10,700 bases of DNA, taken from Bacillota bacterium. Its GTDB lineage: Bacteria > Bacillota_A > Clostridia > Lachnospirales > Lachnospiraceae. The notes below the pieces were generated by a model. That model was not told the origin of the DNA, did not search any database, and worked only from the letters and a program-made list of their open reading frames with translations. Both the position numbers and the translations under genes were made by a program. Position 1 is the first letter of the stretch; each line of letters starts with the position of its first letter. The stretch is taken from the NCBI GenBank assembly GCA_023443925.1, contig JAEZSL010000210.1, positions 1 through 10,700 of the forward strand. Direction: 5' to 3'. This document shows, piece after piece, positions 1 to 4,919 of the stretch.

Positions 1-227
1 ACTTTACCACAAAGGAATTTGATTTATTGACCTTCTTAGCAGAGAACCCCAACCATGTATTTACCAAGGAGGAATTATTCCAGGAAATCTGGGATATGGA
101 ATCCATCGGGGATATTGCCACGGTTACGGTCCATATAAAGAAGATCCGTGAGAAGATTGAGTTCAACACTTCCAAACCTCAGTATATAGAAACCATATGG
201 GGTGTGGGATACCGATTTAAGGTTTGA
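1..227 (+). CDS. Response regulator, OmpR/PhoB family, C-terminal DNA-binding domain (5' end outside window)
   Basis: The reading frame is open from base 3 and ends at TGA 225-227. What is visible is a complete OmpR/PhoB winged-helix domain. It starts with the segment TTKEFDLLTFLAENP, continues through the FTKEELFQEIWD helix and the recognition helix TVTVHIKKIREKIE, and ends in the wing hairpin YIETIWGVGYRFKV, which is nearly diagnostic of the family. The phosphoacceptor receiver domain should lie upstream of the window. By family knowledge it is a cytoplasmic transcription factor phosphorylated by a sensor histidine kinase. No kinase gene follows: a hairpin terminator comes 40 bases after the stop, so any partner kinase would be upstream or elsewhere. 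The TTG at 27 is an internal leucine codon, not a start. The target genes cannot be told from this fragment. Confidence 0.93.
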   Translation, partial: FTTKEFDLLTFLAENPNHVFTKEELFQEIWDMESIGDIATVTVHIKKIREKIEFNTSKPQYIETIWGVGYRFKV

Positions 228-266
228 TAGGATAGTGAATTAAATAGATATGGAACGTATATATTT

Positions 267-316
267 TACCGGAGTCAAAATAGCTGCTTAGGCTTTTTAC
301 TCCGGTATTATTTTTA
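267..316 (+). terminator. Intrinsic terminator after the response regulator gene
   Basis: TACCGGAGT (267-275) pairs with ACTCCGGTA (299-307). The stem continues inward through AAAA/TTTT and AGC/GCT, interrupted by single-base bulges at 276 and 281, around a 7-base loop. A T-rich tail, TTATTTTT, follows. The position 40 bases past the stop codon fits termination of the response regulator transcript. Confidence 0.75.
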
Positions 317-348
317 TCGTATAGGAAAGTTCGTCCTATTCGATAAAA
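312..348. repeat. Long inverted repeat/hairpin upstream of the 277-residue gene
   Basis: TTTTATCG (312-319) is the exact inverse complement of CGATAAAA (341-348). After one T-T mismatch (320/340), ATAGGA (321-326) pairs with TCCTAT (334-339) around a 7-base loop. That gives 14 paired bases out of 15 positions, directly behind the previous terminator. No T-run follows on either strand, so it is not a canonical terminator. It could be an RNA leader structure, an operator or a small dispersed palindrome. The pairing is seen directly; its role is unknown. Confidence 0.6.
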
Positions 349-350
349 AC

Positions 351-366
351 CCTCCGGGGGAGGCAC
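351..366 (+). promoter_or_regulatory. Ribosome binding site within a small hairpin
   Basis: The Shine-Dalgarno core GGAGG (359-363) lies 3 bases before the ATG at 367, inside a run GGGGGAGG. It is preceded by its exact complement CCTCC (351-355) with only GGG between. In mRNA the ribosome binding site could therefore fold on itself. A three-base loop and a 5-bp GC-rich stem make this possible but marginal, and regulation is only a suggestion. Confidence 0.5.
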
Positions 367-1200
367 ATGAACACGCAAAAGGATTATTCAAAAATTCTTT
401 TTCAGGCAATTGCTTATGAACCTGTTTGGGCAAACCGGGTTGATAAGGATAGCCGCAATGAGGAGCGGCAGAGAATTGTTACGGATATTAACAAAGGAAA
501 GCCTGTAATTGCTATAAATTTAAGGATAGCACCAGAATGGGGAGTTATTACAGGTTATAAAGAAAATGGTAGAATATTGCTATGCAGAACCTATTTTGAT
601 AAAGAATATTTAAAGGAGGATAAGGATTATCTGGAATCGGATTTTTGGCCCTTTTTAATTCTGCATTTCGGCGAAAAAAAAGAAAAACAATCGGAGTATG
701 AATCTCTTGTAAAATCGCTGGAAACACTGGTGGAATCTTTTTATGCGCCTTGTGAGAGAGGCTATTATCAGGGTAAGGAAGCATATGAAAGGTGGATTAT
801 GGGACTTGGAAATGAGCTGCTATGGGATAGAAATAACACTTCCGAAGATATTGACAGGCGGATCGGTGTAAATGATGCCATACTTTTGAATTTAATTGAT
901 GCCCGCCGTTGTGCCGCTGAATATCTCGCCAATGCAGTTACGCTTATTCCACCGGCCCTACAGGATGAATTGTCTGCAATCTCGGTTAAATACAAAAGTA
1001 TTGTAAAATTACTTACAGATTTTCGAAATAAGTCCAAACGGGATACGGATGTTACGGTATGTTATAATGAAATGGAAACCGGGAGAAATTACAGCACGGA
1101 ATTCAGAAAAAGACAGGTTGACTTACTTAAAAATATACTAGACAAAGAAATTGAGATTGTGTCTCAGGTAGAAATTTTGTTAAGGAATCTGACAGTTTGA
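367..1200 (+). CDS. Uncharacterised protein resembling the C-terminal part of C39/BtrH-like papain-fold proteins
   Basis: The protein has 277 residues, starts at an ATG with an adjacent GGAGG and ends at TGA 1198-1200. It has no signal peptide and no membrane segment, so it is probably cytoplasmic. Residues 43-75 (GKPVIAINLRIAPEWGVITGYKENGRILLCRTYF) look like the central strand region of papain-like C39/BtrH-type proteins, where a buried W/H-x-x-x-x-GY motif is followed by a short beta hairpin. Residues about 110-277 are mainly helical and charged, including the segment YYQGKEAYERWI, which I associate with the helical tail of these proteins. Family members as I remember them carry an N-terminal cysteine-containing segment before this point. 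Here the frame is closed by TAG at 322, so this is either a short variant or a gene that lost its front. Assignment rests on pattern memory and is tentative. No substrate or partner can be named. Confidence 0.6.
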   Translation: MNTQKDYSKILFQAIAYEPVWANRVDKDSRNEERQRIVTDINKGKPVIAINLRIAPEWGVITGYKENGRILLCRTYFDKEYLKEDKDYLESDFWPFLILHFGEKKEKQSEYESLVKSLETLVESFYAPCERGYYQGKEAYERWIMGLGNELLWDRNNTSEDIDRRIGVNDAILLNLIDARRCAAEYLANAVTLIPPALQDELSAISVKYKSIVKLLTDFRNKSKRDTDVTVCYNEMETGRNYSTEFRKRQVDLLKNILDKEIEIVSQVEILLRNLTV

Positions 1201-1446
1201 TATGCACAAAGAGCGTGTGCAAGAATAGAGGTTAAAATAACATGTAATGAAAAATACGGTTCGAATCTAATTGATAAACCGTGGAACTGCCGGAAAAAGC
1301 ATCTCCTAAAAGCAGGAAGAATTCATAAAGAATAATGTGGCTGAGGTTAAAGCGGTTATGGAGCTGATCCAACTACAAAAATTACTTTCTTATGTATTTG
1401 AGAAGGAGGTTTAGCAGCCAGATATATGATGTTATTATTTTCCCGT
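1201..1446. other. Non-coding stretch without a convincing gene
   Basis: No frame has both a usable start and a ribosome binding site. Two short stop-to-stop stretches have protein-like composition. One continues in the frame of the preceding gene from 1201 to about 1335; the other runs about 1310-1413 and ends in VMELIQLQKLLSYVFEKEV. They could be remnants of decayed genes, but I recognise neither. A 6-bp hairpin, TGCACA/TGTGCA (1203-1221), lies directly behind the stop codon and has no T-run. Confidence 0.4.
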
Positions 1447-1475
1447 TTGACAGGACATGCTGCAAATGGTAGAAT
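1447..1475 (+). promoter_or_regulatory. Near-consensus sigma-A promoter with extended -10
   Basis: TTGACA (1447-1452) is separated by exactly 17 bases from TAGAAT (1470-1475), and a TG at 1467-1468 gives an extended -10 (TGGTAGAAT). The predicted start point is about 1482. No open reading frame begins downstream before the terminator at 1591-1625, so this promoter most likely makes an untranslated RNA. Confidence 0.75.
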
Positions 1476-1481
1476 ATAGAA

Positions 1482-1625
1482 GTTGATTCGGAAGAAGTAT
1501 ATCTGAGGAAGAAACGGATTGAAAGAAAATCGTTCTAAGGCATTCGGGTAAGCCCAAGTGGTAAGACGGTGACGGAATAAGACATATACTAGCCCCCGGT
1601 GCCATATGGCCCGGAGGCTTTTTTT
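1482..1625 (+). ncRNA. Predicted structured small RNA or leader RNA, about 144 nt
   Basis: The region is bounded by a near-consensus promoter and a strong intrinsic terminator and has no coding capacity. Two further hairpins lie inside. AACG-g-ATT (1513-1520) pairs with AATCGTT (1528-1534) around a 7-base loop. CATT-c-GGG (1541-1548) pairs with CCC-a-AGTG (1553-1560) around a TAAG tetraloop with one mismatch. I do not recognise a known riboswitch core. It could be an independent sRNA, or the attenuated 5' leader of the TM1266/ABC-importer operon, whose first start codon lies 62 bases past the terminator. The end points are predicted, not observed. Confidence 0.5.
1591..1625 (+). terminator. 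Strong intrinsic terminator
   Basis: AGCCCCCGG (1591-1599) pairs with CCGGAGGCT (1611-1619) with one C-A mismatch. The inner GCC-ATAT-GGC extends the helix. Seven T residues (1619-1625) follow. It ends the RNA started at about 1482 and insulates or attenuates the downstream operon. Confidence 0.85.
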
Positions 1626-1687
1626 AGATATATTCCTGATGTTAAAGAAGTGAAAGTTTTTAAATTCATAAAGGTGAGGTGAAAAAC

Positions 1688-1942
1688 GTGGAAACAAGAA
1701 TAGCTTTAATTGGTATCATTGTTGAAAATATGGAAGTTGTGGAGAATGTAAACCAGATACTTCACGATTACGGAAAATATATTGTGGGCAGAATGGGTAT
1801 CCCCTATAAGGAGAAAAAGGTTAGTATTATCAGCATCGTAATTGATGCGGATAATAATGTAATCAGTTCGCTGTCCGGCAAACTGGGCATGATAGGCGGC
1901 ATCAGCGTGAAAACCGTTTATTCCAAGTACGGACAAGATTAG
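1688..1942 (+). CDS. TM1266-family protein, putative regulator of iron-only hydrogenase systems
   Basis: The protein has 84 residues. The GTG at 1688 was chosen over the in-frame GTG at 1679 because GGTGAGGTG (1673-1681) gives a correctly spaced ribosome binding site, and because family members begin METR. The pattern is typical of the TM1266 family throughout: METRIALIGIIVEN, then VNQILHDYGKYIVGRMGIPY, VSIISIVIDADNNVISSLSGKLGMIGG and a final VSVKT-like stretch. The family has an ACT/NikR-C-like ferredoxin-type fold and is found near the [FeFe]-hydrogenase maturation genes hydE, hydF and hydG; its biochemical role is not established. Here no hydrogenase gene is in view. The gene instead heads a cluster with an ABC importer. 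Cotranscription with the importer is likely, since no terminator lies between, but is not proven. Confidence 0.88.
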   Translation: METRIALIGIIVENMEVVENVNQILHDYGKYIVGRMGIPYKEKKVSIISIVIDADNNVISSLSGKLGMIGGISVKTVYSKYGQD

Positions 1943-1985
1943 GCAGGACAAGAGTGAATTTATCAAAATATATTAAAATGAAAGG

Positions 1986-2042
1986 TTGCCACTATGTGAT
2001 TCTTTCACATGCAAACAAGTTTCACATTCTATTTTGTGGCAA
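1986..2042 (+). promoter_or_regulatory. Leader with nested and mutually exclusive inverted repeats before the lipoprotein gene
   Basis: TTGCCAC (1986-1992) pairs with GTGGCAA (2036-2042) and encloses ATGTGA (1994-1999). ATGTGA can pair with TCACAT at 2005-2010 or equally with TCACAT at 2022-2027, because TTTCACAT occurs twice, 17 bases apart. Read as RNA, this is a switchable leader structure. Read as DNA, ATGTGA-N5-TCACAT is a 17-bp palindrome like a repressor or CRP/FNR-type operator, though the spacer is one base shorter than a CRP site. No known riboswitch core is recognised. Confidence 0.5.
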
Positions 2043-2044
2043 AT

Positions 2045-2071
2045 ATCCCAATAGTCTGGGATTAATAGGTG
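2045..2071 (+). promoter_or_regulatory. Small hairpin and ribosome binding site of the lipoprotein gene
   Basis: ATCCCA (2045-2050) pairs with TGGGAT (2057-2062) around a six-base loop. A modest Shine-Dalgarno AGGTG (2067-2071) follows, 6 bases before the ATG at 2078. The weak ribosome binding site, next to a hairpin, would be an easy point of translational control by the leader just upstream. Confidence 0.4.
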
Positions 2072-2077
2072 TAAATT

Positions 2078-3202
2078 ATGAAAAAAATAGTATCATTAAT
2101 TATGATAGCCGTGTTGTGCATAACTATGGCAGCAGGCTGCCAAAAGAGCAACAGTACTGTAAATAATGACACAAAAACCACAGGGGAAGACCCGGGAAAT
2201 ACAGAAGTATCCGCTGAACCTGAAATGCAAAGTGTTACAGATACTGCGGAGGATGCGGCCGGGACCACAGATGTCGGGACAAAAGAAGCGGCAGCGGCTG
2301 AGAAGCTAGAGATTAAAGTGGCTGCCCTGAAAGGACCTACCGCTATGGGGATGGTTAAAATTATGGAGGCAGCAGAGGAAGGTACAGCAGCAGATAAATA
2401 TCAATTTACCGTAGCCGGTGCTCCCGATGAAATTACGGCAGGAATCATAAACGGAGATTATGATATCGCCGCCATTCCCTGTAATCTGGCAGCGGTGCTT
2501 TATAATAAGTCCAAGGGAGGATTAAAGGTAGCGGGGATAAATACGCTTGGAGTTCTTTATGTGGTGGAGAGCGGTGATAAAATCAAGAGTGTGGCGGATT
2601 TAAAAGGTAAAACCATATATTCCACCGGTAAGGGTACAACTCCGGAATATACGCTGAACTATCTGCTGTCCGCTTCCGGAATCGACCCGGCCAAGGATGT
2701 AACCATAGAATATAAATCGGAAGCAACGGAGGTGGCAGCCGTCTTAAGTCAGACAGAGGATGCCATTGCCGTATTGCCACAGCCTTATGTAACAACGGTT
2801 ATGATGAATAATCAGAAGGTGAGAATTGCCCTGGATATAACGAAGGAATGGGATAAGCTAAACGCCAATAAAAGTACCGTAGTGACCGGTGTTATTGTAG
2901 TTAATGCAAAATTCCTGGAAAACAATAAAGCTGCGGTGGATACCTTTTTGTCCCAATATGAGTCCTCGGTACAATATGTAAACGATAATAACAAGGAGGC
3001 AGCAGCTCTTATTGAAAAATTCGACATCTTTAAAGCAGCGCCTGCTGAAAAAGCTCTGCCCTACTGTAACATTACTTCCATTCAGGGAGAGGATATGAAA
3101 GCAAAAGTAAATGGTTACCTGGAAACCTTGTACGGACAGAATCCGGCTACCGTAGGCGGCACAATGCCGGATGACAGCTTTTACTACATAAGCCAGCCAT
3201 AG
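2078..3202 (+). CDS. ABC importer substrate-binding lipoprotein, NitT/TauT/NMT1-like
   Basis: The protein has 374 residues. Residues 1-20 form a lipoprotein signal peptide (MKK, hydrophobic core, lipobox MAAGC) with the lipidated cysteine at 21, so it is tethered outside the membrane. Residues 22-75 are a low-complexity linker rich in S, T, E and A. The ligand-binding domain starts near 78 with IKVAALKGPTAMGMVKIM and continues with GAPDEITAGIINGDYDIAAIPCNLAAVLY, VADLKGKTIYSTGKGTTPEYTLNYLL and an IAVLPQPYVTTV segment. This is the periplasmic-binding-protein type II layout of COG0715 proteins that bind nitrate, taurine or thiamine-precursor-like ligands. This GPT-x-MG subgroup is common in Clostridia and has no substrate known to me. 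It is the first importer gene: permease and ATPase follow on the same strand, and a TM1266 gene precedes it. Confidence 0.9.
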   Translation: MKKIVSLIMIAVLCITMAAGCQKSNSTVNNDTKTTGEDPGNTEVSAEPEMQSVTDTAEDAAGTTDVGTKEAAAAEKLEIKVAALKGPTAMGMVKIMEAAEEGTAADKYQFTVAGAPDEITAGIINGDYDIAAIPCNLAAVLYNKSKGGLKVAGINTLGVLYVVESGDKIKSVADLKGKTIYSTGKGTTPEYTLNYLLSASGIDPAKDVTIEYKSEATEVAAVLSQTEDAIAVLPQPYVTTVMMNNQKVRIALDITKEWDKLNANKSTVVTGVIVVNAKFLENNKAAVDTFLSQYESSVQYVNDNNKEAAALIEKFDIFKAAPAEKALPYCNITSIQGEDMKAKVNGYLETLYGQNPATVGGTMPDDSFYYISQP

Positions 3203-3205
3203 GAC

Positions 3206-3307
3206 AGAAACGTAGGAAATCCAGAAATATAGAAATCCAGAACTATAGGAAAAGCCAGAAATATAGAAAATCCAGAAATGCAGGAAATCCAGAAACGTGG
3301 GAAGGAC
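3206..3307 (+). repeat. Six degenerate 17-bp tandem repeats between lipoprotein and permease genes
   Basis: The units start at 3206, 3223, 3239, 3257, 3274 and 3291, with lengths 17, 16, 18, 17, 17 and 17. The consensus is approximately AGAAAYRTAGGAAATCC. The array begins 3 bases after the lipoprotein stop codon and fills essentially the whole gap to the permease, whose ribosome binding site (GGAAGGA, 3299-3305) is part of the last unit. The purine-rich units lack strong self-complementarity. Unit number may vary between strains through slippage, which would change the spacing between the two genes. Confidence 0.85.
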
Positions 3308-3315
3308 AGAAGAAT

Positions 3316-4086
3316 ATGAAAAGAGAGCAGAGTAAGACAGCCGGTAATAAGAAAATATATGGGATAGCGGCAGTCTTTTTCTGGCTTTTTGTATGGCAGC
3401 TGACAGCGGCAGCGGTTAACAGGGAGATATTTTTAGCTTCTCCCCTGGCGGTAATCAAAACCTTGCTGCAGCTCGCAGGACAGGGCTTATTCTGGATCTC
3501 TATTTTTAATTCTTGCTTTAAAATCCTTTTGGGTCTTTTGCTGGCTGTTGTATTTGGTATACTGCTGGCAGTTTTATCTTATAACAGCCGTTTACTAAAG
3601 GAACTTATTCTTCCCTTTATGAGAATTATACAGGCAACTCCGGTGGCTTCTTTCATCATATTGGCACTTTTATGGGTTAGTTCCGCAAACCTGTCTGTGT
3701 TGTGTTCCTTTTTAATGGTGGTTCCCGTGATATATACCAATGTATTACAGGGACTTTTCAGCACAGAACCCAAAATGCTTGAGATGGCCCAGGTTTTTCA
3801 CATTGGGACAGGGAAGAAAATAAGGTATTTGTTTATACCAGCCGTAATGCCATTTTTTGTATCGGCTTGTTCCGTAGGACTGGGTTTATGCTGGAAAGCC
3901 GGGATAGCGGCTGAAGTAATCGGACTGCCACAGAATTCCGTTGGAGAGCAGCTGTACGAATCAAAAATCTACCTGCTGACAGACCAGCTTTTTGCATGGT
4001 CCATTGTAATTATTTTTATCAGTGTAGTTTCGGAAAAACTGCTGCTTCGTATTGTCCGTCTGCTTCAGCAAAAATGGTCCTGTTAA
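3316..4086 (+). CDS. ABC importer permease, BPD_transp_1 (SsuC/ThiX-like)
   Basis: The protein has 256 residues and is an integral inner-membrane subunit. Six hydrophobic segments are visible at about 14-34, 60-88, 98-121, 125-147, 172-195 and 224-245. The cytoplasmic EAA-type loop that docks the ATPase is at about 156-179 (EMAQVFHIGTGKKIRYLFIPAVMP), with the conserved G in the middle and P near its end. The sequence QATPVASFIILALLW before it is typical of NitT/TauT/thiamine-precursor permeases. The start is an ATG 10 bases after GGAAGGA in the last unit of the upstream repeats. A homodimer paired with the following ATPase is expected. The spacing to the ATPase gene is 29 bases. Confidence 0.93.
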   Translation: MKREQSKTAGNKKIYGIAAVFFWLFVWQLTAAAVNREIFLASPLAVIKTLLQLAGQGLFWISIFNSCFKILLGLLLAVVFGILLAVLSYNSRLLKELILPFMRIIQATPVASFIILALLWVSSANLSVLCSFLMVVPVIYTNVLQGLFSTEPKMLEMAQVFHIGTGKKIRYLFIPAVMPFFVSACSVGLGLCWKAGIAAEVIGLPQNSVGEQLYESKIYLLTDQLFAWSIVIIFISVVSEKLLLRIVRLLQQKWSC

Positions 4087-4115
4087 GCCGGGCAGCGTAT
4101 TTCAGGGAGAAATAT

Positions 4116-4718
4116 ATGAATATTGTTTTAGAAAACATAACAAAAAAATTTGATAATACGCCGGTCTTAGAGCAGTTTAATCTGGAGCTAACAGAAGGCA
4201 GGATTACCTGTTTGATGGGGCCATCCGGTTCAGGTAAAACAACGCTGCTTTCTATATTAATGGGTCTTATTAAGGCAGATTCGGGAACTGTTTATGGGCT
4301 GGAGGGAAAAAAGGCTGCGGCTGTTTTTCAGGAGGACCGTCTGTTCGAAGGAATCAGCGCGGTGCAGAACGTAAAGATGGTATGCAGCCGCAAGCTGAAA
4401 GATAGCCGGATTATAGAGGAATTACAGAAAGTGGGACTTAAGGGTATTGAAAGTAAAAAGGTTTCAGAATTAAGCGGAGGGATGAAACGAAGAGTAGCAA
4501 TTGTACGGGCAGTTATGGCAGACAGCGATCTTGTTATTATGGACGAACCTTTTAAAGGGCTGGATGAAACCCTAAAAAGACAGGTTATAGAGTATGTGAA
4601 ACATGAAACGGCCGGAAAAACCGTAATCATTGTTACCCATGAAAAAGCTGAGGCAGATGAACTTTCGGCAGATATTACTGTCCTGGGTGCTCCGCGGTCT
4701 TATGGTTTTAAAATATAG
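4116..4718 (+). CDS. ABC importer ATPase, NitT/TauT-type (compact, 200 residues)
   Basis: The ATG at 4116 was chosen because AGGGAGA (4103-4109) lies 6 bases upstream and the protein then begins MNIVLENITKKF as ABC ATPases do. Longer in-frame starts would overlap the permease gene and add unrelated residues. All nucleotide-binding motifs are present: Walker A GPSGSGKTT (35-43), Q-loop Q72 in VFQEDRL, signature LSGGM (119-123), Walker B LVIMDEP with catalytic E144, D-loop GLD (148-150) and switch histidine H175. The QEDRL context is characteristic of NitT/TauT/ThiZ-type importers. At 200 residues it is shorter than the usual 240-260 and has no C-terminal regulatory domain. It powers the importer from the cytoplasmic side. 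Confidence 0.93.
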   Translation: MNIVLENITKKFDNTPVLEQFNLELTEGRITCLMGPSGSGKTTLLSILMGLIKADSGTVYGLEGKKAAAVFQEDRLFEGISAVQNVKMVCSRKLKDSRIIEELQKVGLKGIESKKVSELSGGMKRRVAIVRAVMADSDLVIMDEPFKGLDETLKRQVIEYVKHETAGKTVIIVTHEKAEADELSADITVLGAPRSYGFKI

Positions 4719-4792
4719 AATGAGCAGTTCTTTACATATAAAATAATCATTTTGAAGGGGCTTGTATATTTAAGCTGTTAATTTTTCTAAAT

Positions 4793-4811
4793 GCCTGCTT
4801 TTTCAGGCTTT
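4793..4811 (+). terminator. Weak hairpin terminator candidate after the ABC operon
   Basis: GCCTG (4793-4797) pairs with CAGGC (4804-4808) around a six-base T-rich loop and is followed only by TTTACGTCTTT. The location, 75 bases past the ATPase stop, is right, but the tail is poor. Its last bases overlap the -35 region of the next promoter. Confidence 0.4.
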
Positions 4812-4837
4812 ACGTCTTTCGTGTGTGGTGGTATAAT
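4809..4837 (+). promoter_or_regulatory. Promoter of the kinase gene, extended -10
   Basis: TGGTATAAT (4829-4837) is a perfect extended -10. TTTACG (4809-4814) is a fair -35 at a 17-base spacing. The expected start is near 4844, which gives a 5' UTR of about 76 bases. Confidence 0.75.
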
Positions 4838-4864
4838 GTTTAACATTATAACTAAAAAATTGAT

Positions 4865-4899
4865 AAATGCCGTAGACGCCGGCGGGGCTCGGGGCATTT
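4865..4899 (+). promoter_or_regulatory. GC-rich hairpin in the 5' UTR of the kinase gene
   Basis: AAATGCC (4865-4871) pairs with GGCATTT (4893-4899). The enclosed sequence is markedly GC-rich, with a CGCCGGCG palindrome at 4878-4885. Four T residues (4897-4900) follow and the ribosome binding site AGGAGGA starts 8 bases later. It could be a weak attenuator or simply mRNA structure; no ligand is recognisable. Confidence 0.5.
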
Positions 4900-4919
4900 T
4901 AAAATTCAGGAGGACCGTT

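Noticed and set aside
1256..1270. GGTTCGAATC-like sequence resembling a tRNA T-loop
   Set aside because: The flanking bases do not form a T-stem and no acceptor, D or anticodon arms are found in the right order, so it is probably chance.
1545..1575. GCCCAAGTGGTAAGACGG, similar to the D-arm of tRNA-Gln
   Set aside because: No anticodon arm or T-arm follows; the next element is a terminator hairpin. The bases pair well within a different hairpin (1541-1560).
1679..1687. Upstream GTG start for the TM1266-family gene
   Set aside because: It lies inside the ribosome binding site GGTGAGGTG, which is correctly spaced for the GTG at 1688; homologues begin METR.
1356..1697. 113-codon minus-strand frame
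   Set aside because: It runs antisense through the promoter, hairpins and terminator of the predicted RNA; the product has no recognisable features.
1994..2010. Standard CRP binding site
   Set aside because: The half sites TGTGA and TCACA are present but the spacer is 5 rather than 6 bases, and CRP control is not expected in Clostridia; it is kept only as a generic palindrome.
1954..2166. 70-codon open frame overlapping the lipoprotein start
   Set aside because: It starts with GTG without a good ribosome binding site, overlaps the signal peptide of a clear lipoprotein in another frame and runs through the structured leader.
3206..3307. CRISPR array
   Set aside because: The units are contiguous, degenerate and 16-18 bp with no spacers, so this is a tandem repeat.
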